Assembly: GCF_040739495.1 (NCBI RefSeq) | Contig: NZ_CP145263.1 | Location: forward strand, 2,046,001 to 2,110,000 | Source of the DNA: Staphylococcus capitis subsp. capitis | GTDB taxonomy: Bacteria; Bacillota; Bacilli; Staphylococcales; Staphylococcaceae | Length of the DNA stretch: 64,000 bases | Direction of reading: 5' to 3' | Part shown: piece by piece, positions 38,170 through 46,751 of the stretch | How the letters are laid out: each line of letters starts with the position of its first letter | Numbering within the stretch: position 1 is the stretch's first letter | Position numbers and translations under genes: made by a program | The notes under the pieces: generated by a model | Told to the model about the DNA's origin: nothing | Databases searched by the model: none | Seen by the model: only the letters and a program-made list of their open reading frames with translations

Positions 38170-38307
38170 TCACTTCATTTTTTTACTAACTCCTATACCT
38201 ATACCTAGCCCCATTAATGTTCCTATAGGAAATCCAAATATAAAACTAAAAAATACCGCAAATCCTCCTATATATAGTGCTGGATGTATATTATATTTAT
38301 TACTCAT
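38170..38307 (-). CDS. Small hydrophobic peptide (45 aa) of the Rep_3-associated module
   Basis: Begins MSNKYNIHPALYIGGFAVFF and ends LGIGIGVSKKMK; one or two membrane helices with glycine zipper GTLMGLGIGIG. A GGAGACATAAGAAGGT sequence precedes the ATG. A near-identical copy occurs at 54,027-54,185, in the same order between a Rep_3 tail and an Fst-type locus. Conservation in two modules supports a real gene. Function unknown. Confidence 0.55.
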   Translation of the reverse strand: MSNKYNIHPALYIGGFAVFFSFIFGFPIGTLMGLGIGIGVSKKMK

Positions 38308-38323
38308 ACCTTCTTATGTCTCC

Positions 38324-38404
38324 TTAGTCATGTTTTTTCTTTTTTATTGATACGATAAATCCCATTATTAATGGGAATAAGAATAAAATATATATGTAGC
38401 TCAT
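38324..38404 (-). CDS. Small membrane peptide (26 aa) downstream of a Rep_3 tail
   Basis: Reads MSYIYILFLFPLIMGFIVSI then KKKKHD: one membrane helix with a Pro-x3-Gly pattern and a basic tail. An identical peptide is encoded at 54,202-54,282 in the same context. It could be another Fst-like toxin or a small regulator; no antisense promoter was found for it. Confidence 0.5.
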   Translation of the reverse strand: MSYIYILFLFPLIMGFIVSIKKKKHD

Positions 38405-38519
38405 TTAAATTATTATCCCCCCATTTTTCTTCTAATTGACGTTGAAATGCCTCTCGATCTTGTTTTAATTTTGCATCTTCATTATGTAACTCTTGAGATT
38501 GTTTATATATCTTTTCGTC
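38405..38519 (-). pseudogene. C-terminal remnant of a Rep_3 replication protein
   Basis: Reads DEKIYKQSQELHNEDAKLKQ then DREAFQRQLEEKWGDNN. The last part, DREAFQRQLEEKW, is shared with the C-terminus of the Rep gene at 55,677. It is cut on the left by IS431 copy 3 at 38,520, so the rest of the replicon was lost. Confidence 0.7.
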
Positions 38520-39304
38520 GGTTCTGTTGCAAAGTTGAATTTATAATATAATTTTAACAAAAAGGAGTCTTCTGTATGAACTATTTCAGATATAAACAAT
38601 TTAACAAGGATGTTATCACTGTAGCCGTTGGCTACTATCTAAGATATGCATTGAGTTATCGTAATATATCTAAAATATTAAGGGAACGTGGTGTAAACGT
38701 TCATTATTCAACGGTCTACCGTTGGGTTCAAGAATATGCCCCAATTTTATATCAAATTTGGAAGAAGAAGCATAAAAAAGCTTATTACAAATGGCGTATT
38801 GATGAAACGTACATCAAAATAAAAGGAAAATGGAGCTATTTATATCGTGCTATTGATGCAGAGGGACATACATTAGATATTTGGTTGCGTAAGCAACGAG
38901 ATAATCATTCAGCATATGCGTTTATCAAACGTCTCATTAAACAATTTGGAAAACCTCAAAAGGTAGTTACAGATCAGGCACCTTCAACGAAGGTAGCAAT
39001 GGCTAAAGTAATTAAAGCTTTTAAACTTAAACCTGACTGTCATTGTACATCGAAATATCTGAATAACCTCATTGAGCAAGATCACCGTCATATTAAAGTA
39101 AGAAAGACAAGATATCAAAGTATCAATACGGCAATACTTTAAAAGGTATTGAATGTATTTACGCTCTATATAAAAAGAACCGCAGGTCTCTTCAGATCTA
39201 CGGATTTTCCCCATGCCACGAAATTAGCATCATGCTAGCAAGTTAAGCGAACACTGACATGATATATTAGTGGTTAGCTATATTTTTTACTTTGCAACAG
39301 AACC
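38520..39304 (+). mobile_element. IS431 copy 3, carrying a 4-bp deletion
   Basis: 785 bp with both terminal inverted repeats. It lacks four bases in the transposase gene near 39,135, as does copy 4. Flanks TTTTCGTC and ATGTATAA show no target duplication. With copy 4 it brackets the repeat-protein gene pair in direct orientation. Confidence 0.94.
38576..39246 (+). pseudogene. tnp: IS431 transposase, frameshifted (copy 3)
   Basis: Identical to the intact transposases through INTA at residue 186. A 4-base deletion (ACGGCAATACTTT where intact copies have ACGGCAAAGAATACTTT) then causes IL and a stop at 39,142. The catalytic Asp, Asp and Glu are upstream of the break but the last 38 residues are lost, so activity is doubtful. 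Confidence 0.93.
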
Positions 39305-39340
39305 ATGTATAAAATATGAATAATCGATAATCCAAACAAC

Positions 39341-39384
39341 AAGGGACAAACGCTGTCATTTCAGCGTTTGTCCCCTTTCTTTTG
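39341..39384 (+). terminator. Strong hairpin after IS431 copy 3
   Basis: Perfect 13-bp stem GGGACAAACGCTG / CAGCGTTTGTCCC followed by C/T-rich TTTCTTTTG. It belongs to the tail of a gene replaced by the insertion. Confidence 0.7.
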
Positions 39385-39444
39385 TCGTTATCTTCTATAC
39401 ACCTTATTTAATAGTTAACAATGATTGTAAAGATTTATATTTTA

Positions 39445-41487
39445 TTATTCATTTGTTTTACGTTTGCGATTAACAAATAATGTCGCAAGTCCGCTTAAAC
39501 CTAATATACTTGCAATGCTAGCTAATAAGCCCTTGCTTTCTTGGTTTTCTTCACCTGTTTCAGGAAGTTCATTTGCACTGTGTTCAGTTTTTTCGCCATG
39601 TGTTACTTCTTTTTTATCTGGTGTTGTTTCAGTTGTGCTTGTTGTTATTGTTTTTGGAGTTTCAGTTGATTCCGAAGCAGAACCTTGACCATAACCTTGA
39701 CCATAACCATGTGCATGTGTCATAGCTGGTGTTATTGTAGCAGCTGTAATGGGTGCTACTGGACTTTTACCATTGTGTTTACCGTCTTTTGATGTTGTAT
39801 TGTGATTGCCTTTATTGTCAGTGTCTTTAGATGGTTCTGATTTTGAATCATCTTGACCATCATCTTTACCTTGGTGGTGATCATCTTTGTCAGATTGATC
39901 TGGTTTTTTAGTATCATCATCTTTTGAACCTTTGTGATGATCTTTGTCGTTATGGTCTTTGTCTCCTTTGTGGTTATCTTGACTATCATCTTTACCTTGG
40001 TGGTGATCATCTTTGTCAGATTGATCTGGTTTTTTAGAATCATCATCTTTTGAGCCTTTGTGATGATCTTTGTCGTTATGGTCTTTGTCTCCTTTGTGGC
40101 TATCTTGACCATCACCTTTACCTGGATGTTGATCATCTTTGTCACCTTTATGATGATTGTCTTTACCGTCATCTTTTGGGTCGTCACTATGATCTTTATG
40201 ATCATTATCTGAAGGTTTTGATGCGTCTTGGTGATCACCTTTATTTATATTGGATTGGCTTCCACCATTTCCAATTCCATTACCTTTATTTTCATTAGAT
40301 TGATCAGCTTTTCCGCCTTCATTTTTATTAGATTGAGAACCACCATTTGCAATACCATTACCAGCATGTGTATTTGATTGATGTGCTTCTCCACCTTTAT
40401 TTTTATTAGTTTGGCGTCCACCATTTAAGATACCGTTACCTTCATGATGATTTTCTTGAGAAGCTTTTCCACCATCATTTTTATTATGTTGAGCTCCTCC
40501 ATTTAATGCACCTTTACCATTATGTGTATTTACTTGGTCAGCTTCGCCTTTTTTATTTACGTTATCTTGCCAACCACCATTGGCAATACCACGTCCATCA
40601 TGACGATTTGTTTGGTTTGCTTTATCGCCTTTATTAAGGTTGCCTTGTGCACCACCATTAGCGATACCATTACCATTATGGTCATTTGTTTGTGTAGATT
40701 CACCATTTTTATTATGGTTGTCTTGGATGCCACCGTTTAAAATACCGTTACCTTTATTGTTATTTGTTTGTTCAGAATCTCCACCACGGTTTGTATTACC
40801 TTGCATACCACCGTTTAATTTACCATTACCTTGGTTTTTATTGTCTTGTTTTGCTTGACCACTTGTATTTAAATTGCCTTGTGTACCGCCATTTAATTTA
40901 CCGTTACCTTGGTTTGTGTTATTTTGATTTGATTTACCACCTGTATTCAAGTTACCTTGAGTACCACCGTTTAATTTACCATTACCTTGGTTGTCATTTT
41001 TTTGAGTAGCGTCGCCGCCTTCACTCTTATTGCCTTGCGCACCGCCATTAGCTACGCCATTACCTTGATGAGCGTTTGTTTGATCAGCTTTTCCGCCTTC
41101 ATTTTTGTTACCTTGTGAGCCACCATTAGCTACGCCATTACCTTGGTTGTCATTTTTTTGAGTAGCGTCGCCGCCTTCACTCTTATTGCCTTGCGCACCG
41201 CCATTTAGTACACCGTTACCTTGATGAGCGTTTGTTTGATCAGCTTTTCCGCCTTCATTTTTGTTACCTTGTAAGCCACCGTTAAGTAAACCATTACCTT
41301 GATTCTCGTTACTTTGAACAGTCTTTTGTTGTCCTGAATTGTCATTTGTTTGTGCTGCGTGAGCTGATGCATTACCGAAAGCTAAAGGAGCAGCTAGAGC
41401 TAGTGAAGAAATAGTAACTGCTATTAACTTGTTGTTATATTTTCTTAAACCTTTCTTTTGTATAGTGTTATTTTGAATTTTTTTCAT
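39445..41487 (-). CDS. LPETG wall-anchored protein with 26-residue Asn/Gly/Gln repeats
   Basis: 680 aa. Signal peptide 1-45 (GLRKYNNKLIAVTISSLALA ... SAHAA). From residue 60 come thirteen full and one partial 26-residue repeats of the form N-x3-GNG-x2-NGG-x-Q-x-N-x-N-x-GG-x3-Q (e.g. NDNQGNGVANGGSQGNKNEG). The repeat is itself two similar halves. Residues from about 420 are an Asp/His/Lys-rich spacer (DDHHQGKDDGQDDSKSE) with its own internal repeat, then a Ser/Thr-rich stalk. LPETG begins at 641, followed by a hydrophobic helix and RKRK: sortase A substrate. The repeats resemble curlin repeats in spacing of Gly, Asn and Gln, so a beta-solenoid or amyloid is plausible. Its paralogue 41,909-42,733 lacks the anchor. 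Confidence 0.85.
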   Translation of the reverse strand: MKKIQNNTIQKKGLRKYNNKLIAVTISSLALAAPLAFGNASAHAAQTNDNSGQQKTVQSNENQGNGLLNGGLQGNKNEGGKADQTNAHQGNGVLNGGAQGNKSEGGDATQKNDNQGNGVANGGSQGNKNEGGKADQTNAHQGNGVANGGAQGNKSEGGDATQKNDNQGNGKLNGGTQGNLNTGGKSNQNNTNQGNGKLNGGTQGNLNTSGQAKQDNKNQGNGKLNGGMQGNTNRGGDSEQTNNNKGNGILNGGIQDNHNKNGESTQTNDHNGNGIANGGAQGNLNKGDKANQTNRHDGRGIANGGWQDNVNKKGEADQVNTHNGKGALNGGAQHNKNDGGKASQENHHEGNGILNGGRQTNKNKGGEAHQSNTHAGNGIANGGSQSNKNEGGKADQSNENKGNGIGNGGSQSNINKGDHQDASKPSDNDHKDHSDDPKDDGKDNHHKGDKDDQHPGKGDGQDSHKGDKDHNDKDHHKGSKDDDSKKPDQSDKDDHHQGKDDSQDNHKGDKDHNDKDHHKGSKDDDTKKPDQSDKDDHHQGKDDGQDDSKSEPSKDTDNKGNHNTTSKDGKHNGKSPVAPITAATITPAMTHAHGYGQGYGQGSASESTETPKTITTSTTETTPDKKEVTHGEKTEHSANELPETGEENQESKGLLASIASILGLSGLATLFVNRKRKTNE

Positions 41488-41649
41488 AAATAAATTCCCC
41501 TTTCTAAAATAGTGTTTCTATTACATAAAATAACATTACCGTTTTTCAAGTATATCAAACATTTTTAGAAAATTTGTGCGAAAAAATGTAAAATATCCCT
41601 ATTTTTTGTAAAGAGATAGAAATATCTTTTTCTGATTTTAAAACAGAAC

Positions 41650-41850
41650 CGTTTATTTAAAGATAAGGTTAAGCATGTCGGTATGACTCATAGTATATCT
41701 CTAGTAGGAAAGTGCAATGACAATGATTCTATGGAAGGCATATGGAAAATTATGAAATGCAAATTGTATTTAAAGATTTCAATGAAGATAAACAAATTAT
41801 TAATGAGTATATTCATTTTTGGTTCAGAGAGAATTACATTGAAAATGGTT
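41650..41850 (+). pseudogene. IS3-family (IS150-like) transposase remnant
   Basis: The segment HSISLVGKCNDNDSMEGIWK matches the conserved catalytic region of IS3-family OrfB, which typically has HSMSRKGNC-DNA-ES/EG-F. After one frame change it continues as KDFNEDKQIINEYIHFWFRE, the usual end of the domain. Only about 65 residues are left. It lies between the two repeat-protein genes. Confidence 0.65.
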
Positions 41851-41880
41851 GATTCTGTTTTATACAAAATCAACCATCTC
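41845..41880 (-). terminator. Probable terminator of the secreted repeat protein gene
   Basis: Stem ATGGTTGATT / AATCAACCAT downstream of the stop at 41,909 on the minus strand. Confidence 0.6.
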
Positions 41881-41908
41881 ATTTATTTATTAATATTAAG
41901 TAATGTCT

Positions 41909-42733
41909 TTAACTATGAAATAATTCTTTGATTAGATTTACAATTCCTCCACCATTACTTTTATTGCCTTGTAATCCGCCATTAAAGAAGCCTTTACCTT
42001 CATGGGCATTGCTTTGAGCAACTGATCCACCATTATTTTTGTTACCTTGAGCACCGCCATTTTTGAAGCCATTACCTTGGTTGTCATTTTTTTGAGTAGC
42101 GTCACCGCCGTTGCTCTTATTACCTTGTAGTCCACCGTTCTTTATACCATTACCTTCGTGGGCATTGCTTTGATCAGTTTTTCCACCATTATTTTTGTTA
42201 CCTTGAGCACCGCCATTTTTGAAGCCATTACCTTGATCTTCGTTTTTTTGAGTAGCGTCACCGCCGTTGCTCTTATTACCTTGAGTGCCACCGTTTAATA
42301 TGCCATTACCTTCGTGGGCATTGCTTTGATCAGTTTTTCCACCATTATTTTTGTTACCTTGAGCACCACCATTAAGGAATCCGTTACCTCCATGATCATT
42401 TTTTTGGGCAGCATCACCGCCGTTACTCTTATTACCTTGAGTGCCACCGTTTAATATGCCATTACCTTCGTGGGCATTGCTTTGATTAGCTGATCCGCCA
42501 TTATTTTTATTACCTTGTAATCCACCATTAAGGAAACCATTACCATGGTTTTCATTACTTTGAACAGTCTTTTGTTGCCCTGAATTATCATTTGTTTGTG
42601 CTGCATCAGCTTCTGCATTACCAAAAGCTAGAGGTACAACTAAAGCCAGTGAAGAAATAGTAACTGCTATTAATTTGTTATTATATTTTCTTAACCCTTT
42701 TCTTTGTACAATATTAGTTTTAGTATTTTTCAT
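41909..42733 (-). CDS. Secreted, unanchored paralogue of the 26-residue repeat protein
   Basis: 274 aa. The first 60 residues are nearly the same as in the LPETG protein (GLRKYNNKLIAVTISSLAL, then ADAA-QTNDNSGQQKTVQSNE). Seven complete and one near-complete repeats follow, alternating two types (NAHEGNGILNGGTQGNKSNG and NxxxGNGFxNGGAQGNKNNG), so the super-repeat is 52 residues. Repeats are more uniform than in the anchored protein. It ends in GGGIVNLIKELFHS, a short amphipathic helix, with no LPXTG, membrane helix or Lys/Asp stalk. It should be released from the cell. Its separate AGGAGG-type site and promoter region upstream (42,740-42,985) suggest independent transcription. Confidence 0.82.
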   Translation of the reverse strand: MKNTKTNIVQRKGLRKYNNKLIAVTISSLALVVPLAFGNAEADAAQTNDNSGQQKTVQSNENHGNGFLNGGLQGNKNNGGSANQSNAHEGNGILNGGTQGNKSNGGDAAQKNDHGGNGFLNGGAQGNKNNGGKTDQSNAHEGNGILNGGTQGNKSNGGDATQKNEDQGNGFKNGGAQGNKNNGGKTDQSNAHEGNGIKNGGLQGNKSNGGDATQKNDNQGNGFKNGGAQGNKNNGGSVAQSNAHEGKGFFNGGLQGNKSNGGGIVNLIKELFHS

Positions 42734-42989
42734 AAATAAAATTCCTCCTTAATTAATAATTAATGTCTTTCCTATAACAATGTTTAACCACTAGTCGAAT
42801 ATATTAAACATATTTTCTGAATTTAAAAATTTGAAAAAACAACCTACTTATACCGAATGTGAATGCCATATTAAATAATATAACTGGATAATAAATAATA
42901 TATGAATTGCTCCCTACCTTCAATAATAATAAAACATCTTGAAAATCATACTAGGAGAACAAAAGGTTCAAATGAAACAAAAAATTGAT

Positions 42990-43774
42990 GGTTCTGTTGC
43001 AAAGTTGAATTTATAGTATAATTTTAACAAAAAGGAGTCTTCTGTATGAACTATTTCAGATATAAACAATTTAACAAGGATGTTATCACTGTAGCCGTTG
43101 GCTACTATCTAAGATATGCATTGAGTTATCGTAATATATCTAAAATATTAAGGGAACGTGGTGTAAACGTTCATTATTCAACGGTCTACCGTTGGGTTCA
43201 AGAATATGCCCCAATTTTATATCAAATTTGGAAGAAGAAGCATAAAAAAGCTTATTACAAATGGCGTATTGATGAAACGTACATCAAAATAAAAGGAAAA
43301 TGGAGCTATTTATATCGTGCTATTGATGCAGAGGGACATACATTAGATATTTGGTTGCGTAAGCAACGAGATAATCATTCAGCATATGCGTTTATCAAAC
43401 GTCTCATTAAACAATTTGGAAAACCTCAAAAGGTAGTTACAGATCAGGCACCTTCAACGAAGGTAGCAATGGCTAAAGTAATTAAAGCTTTTAAACTTAA
43501 ACCTGACTGTCATTGTACATCGAAATATCTGAATAACCTCATTGAGCAAGATCACCGTCATATTAAAGTAAGAAAGACAAGATATCAAAGTATCAATACG
43601 GCAATACTTTAAAAGGTATTGAATGTATTTACGCTCTATATAAAAAGAACCGCAGGTCTCTTCAGATCTACGGATTTTCCCCATGCCACGAAATTAGCAT
43701 CATGCTAGCAAGTTAAGCGAACACTGACATGATATATTAGTGGTTAGCTATATTTTTTACTTTGCAACAGAACC
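42990..43774 (+). mobile_element. IS431 copy 4, carrying the same 4-bp deletion
   Basis: 785 bp with both inverted repeats, same strand and same deletion as copy 3. Flanks AAATTGAT and ATATTCTT differ. Copies 3 and 4 together form a pseudo-compound transposon of 5,255 bp (38,520-43,774). Confidence 0.94.
43046..43716 (+). pseudogene. tnp: IS431 transposase, frameshifted (copy 4)
   Basis: As copy 3: 186 correct residues, then IL and stop at 43,612 caused by the 4-base deletion near 43,605. The two genes look identical, so one is most likely a duplicate of the other. Confidence 0.93.
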
Positions 43775-43889
43775 ATATTCTTTATCGCAAGATCAAGCAA
43801 TTAAATTTAATTCTCATTTACATCACGAATATTTAAATGCAAGTGAAAAAACGATATCATTTATTTCAATTTTACATTATAAAATGTAA
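43775..43889 (+). pseudogene. C-terminal remnant of an unrecognised protein
   Basis: Directly after the IS431 end the frame reads YSLSQDQAIKFNSHLHHEYL then NASEKTISFISILHYKM and stops at 43,889. It has no start and is taken as the tail of a gene cut by the insertion. Confidence 0.4.
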
Positions 43890-43905
43890 AGTCTATTTAA
43901 AGTTC

Positions 43906-43955
43906 TTTTCTTTGTAATTACAGTACTTTTCTTTGTAATTACAGTACTTTTCTTT
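43906..43955. repeat. Tandem 21-bp repeat upstream of the acetyltransferase
   Basis: Two complete copies and a partial third of a unit starting TTTTCTTTGTAATTACAG, just upstream of the GNAT promoter region. Confidence 0.8.
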
Positions 43956-44028
43956 AAACAATAGTGTTATATAATGAAATCGTCGTATGCTGAGCAATTA
44001 GAAATATTCTTATAAAAGAGGTACTAGT

Positions 44029-44538
44029 ATGACTTTTTCTATTCAACCTTTTTGTTTAGATCACTTAGTTGATATTAGTCGCATATGGAATGATGTTATT
44101 ATAGCAGGAACCCACTTCCCGCAAGATAAAACCTTAAGCTTAGAGGAGTGTCATTCTTTATTTACTCAAGCATCATATACAGCTGTTGCTGTACTTAATA
44201 ATGAAGTTGTCGGCGTGTATATATTGTATCCTAATAATATTGGACGATTAAGAAAAGTTGCTAATGCATCATATGCTGTTGATAAGAAAGCTAGAGGTAA
44301 AAAAGTTGGAAAAGCACTTATTATGCATTCACTAAACAAGTCTAAAGAACTTAACTTTCGGATATTACAATTCAATTCCGTCGTTGATTCTAACTCAGGC
44401 GCTAAATATCTTTATAATAAATTAGGATTTAAACATGCTGGTTATATTCCTAATTGCTTTAAAATCAACGATGTTAATTACCAAGGAGTTAACATTTTTT
44501 ATTGTTCTTTCAATCGTTTAATCGCATTTTTCAGTTGA
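44029..44538 (+). CDS. GNAT family N-acetyltransferase with a recombined C-terminus
   Basis: 169 aa cytoplasmic acetyltransferase. Acetyl-CoA motif A is KKARGKKVGKALIMHSLNKS at about residues 86-105; DSNSGAKYLYNKLGFKHAGY is motif B. The substrate is unknown; phosphinothricin-type or amino-acid acetylation is possible. AAGAGGTAC precedes the ATG. The last ten codons (FYCSFNRLIAFFS) come from sequence that elsewhere encodes the antisense strand of a DUF536-like gene, so the natural end was replaced by recombination near 44,497. Confidence 0.75.
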   Translation: MTFSIQPFCLDHLVDISRIWNDVIIAGTHFPQDKTLSLEECHSLFTQASYTAVAVLNNEVVGVYILYPNNIGRLRKVANASYAVDKKARGKKVGKALIMHSLNKSKELNFRILQFNSVVDSNSGAKYLYNKLGFKHAGYIPNCFKINDVNYQGVNIFYCSFNRLIAFFS

Positions 44539-44834
44539 CGATCATCGCGATATGTATTGAAGTTTAAAAATGCTGTACTATCAAAATGTTGTAATAAGTG
44601 ATGAAAGACGTCATTTTCTTGTCTCAGTTGGTCGATTTCATCTTCCAACTGATGAATATGATGCTGGAGTGCCTGATTGTTCGATTTGAGTGCCTCGTTG
44701 TCTTTTTTAAACAATTCACTGACTTCACTGGATTCTTTAATTTGTTCGATGACTGTCGGTTTAATGCGATTACCAATGGCTGTATGACGTAGATGTTTTG
44801 TATTATATTTTCTGATATATTTAGATACATAGGT
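44499..44834 (-). pseudogene. DUF536-like plasmid protein, N-terminus missing
   Basis: The minus strand reads VSKYIRKYNTKHLRHTAIGN then RIKPTVIEQIKESSEVSELF, a coiled coil (NQALQHHIHQLEDEIDQLRQ) and YRDDRQLKNAIKRLKEQ. The pattern of HTH remnant, coiled coil and basic end is that of DUF536-type accessory proteins of staphylococcal plasmids. The start codon and the HTH N-terminus are missing because the frame is closed upstream. Fragments of the same gene occur at 46,870 and 52,859. Confidence 0.65.
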
Positions 44835-44934
44835 TTATTAATTAAATCTTTCATATAAGCCCTACTTTCACTTATTTTTTAAATAAATATTTTATTTCTT
44901 ATATTTTTATAAAAATTATAAAAAGGAGAGCACA

Positions 44935-45798
44935 ATGAAAATATCAGATATTACTAAGAAGTACAAAGATAATACGGTATTAGATCATTTAAATTTTTCA
45001 TTTGATTCTAGTCATATCGTTGGATTAATTGGGAAAAATGGAGTCGGAAAAACTACCATTATGAAAATTATGAACGGCAATATTGTGAACTTTAAAGGCA
45101 AAGTTGATTTTGACCAAAATCAAAAAATTGGTTATTTAATTGAACATCCTAAGTTATATCAAGACCTATCGGGATTAAAAAACTTAAAAAATTTTAGTAA
45201 TATATTAGGTGTAAAGTTTGATAAAGACTATGCTAATAAAATTATAAAAGCATTTGATATGGAAAGTTATATTAACAAAAGAGTAAAAAAATATTCTTTA
45301 GGAATGAAACAAAAACTAGCAATCGCTGTGTCTTTAATAAACAAACCACATTACTTAATACTTGATGAGCCTACGAACGGTATGGATCCAGATGGTTCAA
45401 TAGATGTATTGAATACTATTAAAGATATAACTAACGAATTCAATATGAGAGTACTAATATCTAGTCATAAATTAGAAGATATAGAACTCATATGTGATAG
45501 AGCTGTGTTTTTACGTGATGGAAAGTTTGTTGAAGACATTGATATGAAAAATACATCATCACAAGAGTATACATCTATCTCATTTAATGAAAATGATGTG
45601 GAAAAAGCGAAACATCATTTAAGTTCGAAATCATATGATTCGATCAAGAAAAATGGAAACATTTTGATAATTCCAAAGCTCGATAATTATCAAAATTTAC
45701 TAAAAGATTTAGCTAATATTAATATATTTCCAATTAAAATTGAAGATAAAATAAGTACACTTAGGGATACTTACTTTAATATTAATAAAGGAGAATAA
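44935..45798 (+). CDS. ABC transporter ATPase (BcrA-like)
   Basis: 287 aa. Walker A GKNGVGKTT near residue 36, signature YSLGMKQKLAIAVSLI, Walker B YLILDEPTNGMD, switch SSHKLED, then a C-terminal extension of about 75 residues. GGAGAG precedes the ATG. With the permease that follows four bases later it forms a two-gene exporter of the peptide-resistance type. Sizes also resemble one ATPase/permease pair of the staphylococcal PSM exporter Pmt, but no specific motif supports that choice. Confidence 0.85.
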   Translation: MKISDITKKYKDNTVLDHLNFSFDSSHIVGLIGKNGVGKTTIMKIMNGNIVNFKGKVDFDQNQKIGYLIEHPKLYQDLSGLKNLKNFSNILGVKFDKDYANKIIKAFDMESYINKRVKKYSLGMKQKLAIAVSLINKPHYLILDEPTNGMDPDGSIDVLNTIKDITNEFNMRVLISSHKLEDIELICDRAVFLRDGKFVEDIDMKNTSSQEYTSISFNENDVEKAKHHLSSKSYDSIKKNGNILIIPKLDNYQNLLKDLANINIFPIKIEDKISTLRDTYFNINKGE

Positions 45799-45801
45799 AT
45801 A

Positions 45802-46530
45802 ATGAGTATATATCATTTAACAAAATTTAATATATCAAGATTGCTAAAAAATCCTTTCAATTATATTGGTTTACTATTTGTTCTAATAATCCCCATATTT
45901 TATACAATGACTCAGATTCATAATAACCATAAAGTTTCTGGAGAAACTATTTTAACTCTTTCAACATGGCTATTTGCATTTTGGGGAGTGATGATTATTA
46001 CTAGCTTTTTAGTCAGAGACTTTTCTCAGGGTACATCACAATTGTATTTGAATAGTTTAAAAAATAGAGCGAAATACTTTATATCTCAACTGATATCCAT
46101 CTTAATTGCTAGTGTCATAGTATTTCTAACATTATATGTATTCGTTTTAATAATGCAAAATATTGGCGATGGTCAACCTATAAAAAATGAAGTGGTTGGA
46201 AAAACTTTAGGAATATACATCCTATTATTTTTGTTCTATGGTCTATTTTTATTTCTAATCACTTTATTAGTAAAAAGTTCTTCTTTAGTATTTTCAATTG
46301 GTGTTTTTCTTATATTAATCATACCTATAGCAACCAATTTAGTTCCATTAATTCCAGAATATGGTGATGAAGTTAAAAAAGCCTTAAAATATATACCTTT
46401 TAACTTTTTAATTGATAATGTTTGGCTTGGATCTCTCAAATTAAATGGATGGCAAACATTTATCTCAATAGCTTCAGTAATACTACTAGCTATCATTGAC
46501 TTCTTCACTATTTCTAAAAAAGATTATTAA
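45802..46530 (+). CDS. ABC-2 type permease
   Basis: 242 aa with six membrane segments (PFNYIGLLFVLIIPIFY, TWLFAFWGVMIITSFLV, QLISILIASVIVFLTLYVFV, IYILLFLFYGLFLFLITLLV and two more) and the cytoplasmic stretch VRDFSQGTSQLYLNSLKNRA typical of ABC-2 permeases. Partner of the ATPase upstream; a terminator follows. Substrate unknown. Confidence 0.8.
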   Translation: MSIYHLTKFNISRLLKNPFNYIGLLFVLIIPIFYTMTQIHNNHKVSGETILTLSTWLFAFWGVMIITSFLVRDFSQGTSQLYLNSLKNRAKYFISQLISILIASVIVFLTLYVFVLIMQNIGDGQPIKNEVVGKTLGIYILLFLFYGLFLFLITLLVKSSSLVFSIGVFLILIIPIATNLVPLIPEYGDEVKKALKYIPFNFLIDNVWLGSLKLNGWQTFISIASVILLAIIDFFTISKKDY

Positions 46531-46558
46531 AAAGTAACAATTCATATAAACATATAAG

Positions 46559-46596
46559 AAAAGCTTAAACGTTGTTTAAAAACGTTTAAGCTTTTC
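46559..46596 (+). terminator. Terminator of the ABC exporter operon
   Basis: Stem AAAAGCTTAAACGTT / AACGTTTAAGCTTTT with a short T tract. Confidence 0.85.
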
Positions 46597-46751
46597 TTAC
46601 TTAATTAACATAAATTACGATTATAGGTAGTGAAATTGTATAGTCTATTCATTGACTGAATTATTATCAATAATTTTATTAACATTAAATTATTAGAGTA
46701 TTGTCTATATTTATAATATATTATAAATATTAGTAAAGGAGGAATTTAAAG

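Noticed and set aside
39756..40238. 160-residue minus-strand frame rich in Thr, Ile and Lys
   Set aside because: It is an alternate frame of the Asp/His/Lys-rich spacer of the LPETG gene; composition follows from the repeated codons.
39445..42733. Regular 78-bp repeats that look like a CRISPR array
   Set aside because: The period is an exact multiple of three, the repeats are translated within long open frames with signal peptides, and there are no unique spacers or cas genes.
44624..44854. 76-residue frame over the DUF536-like remnant
   Set aside because: It is a different frame of the same decayed gene; the coiled-coil frame ending at 44,499 is the native one.
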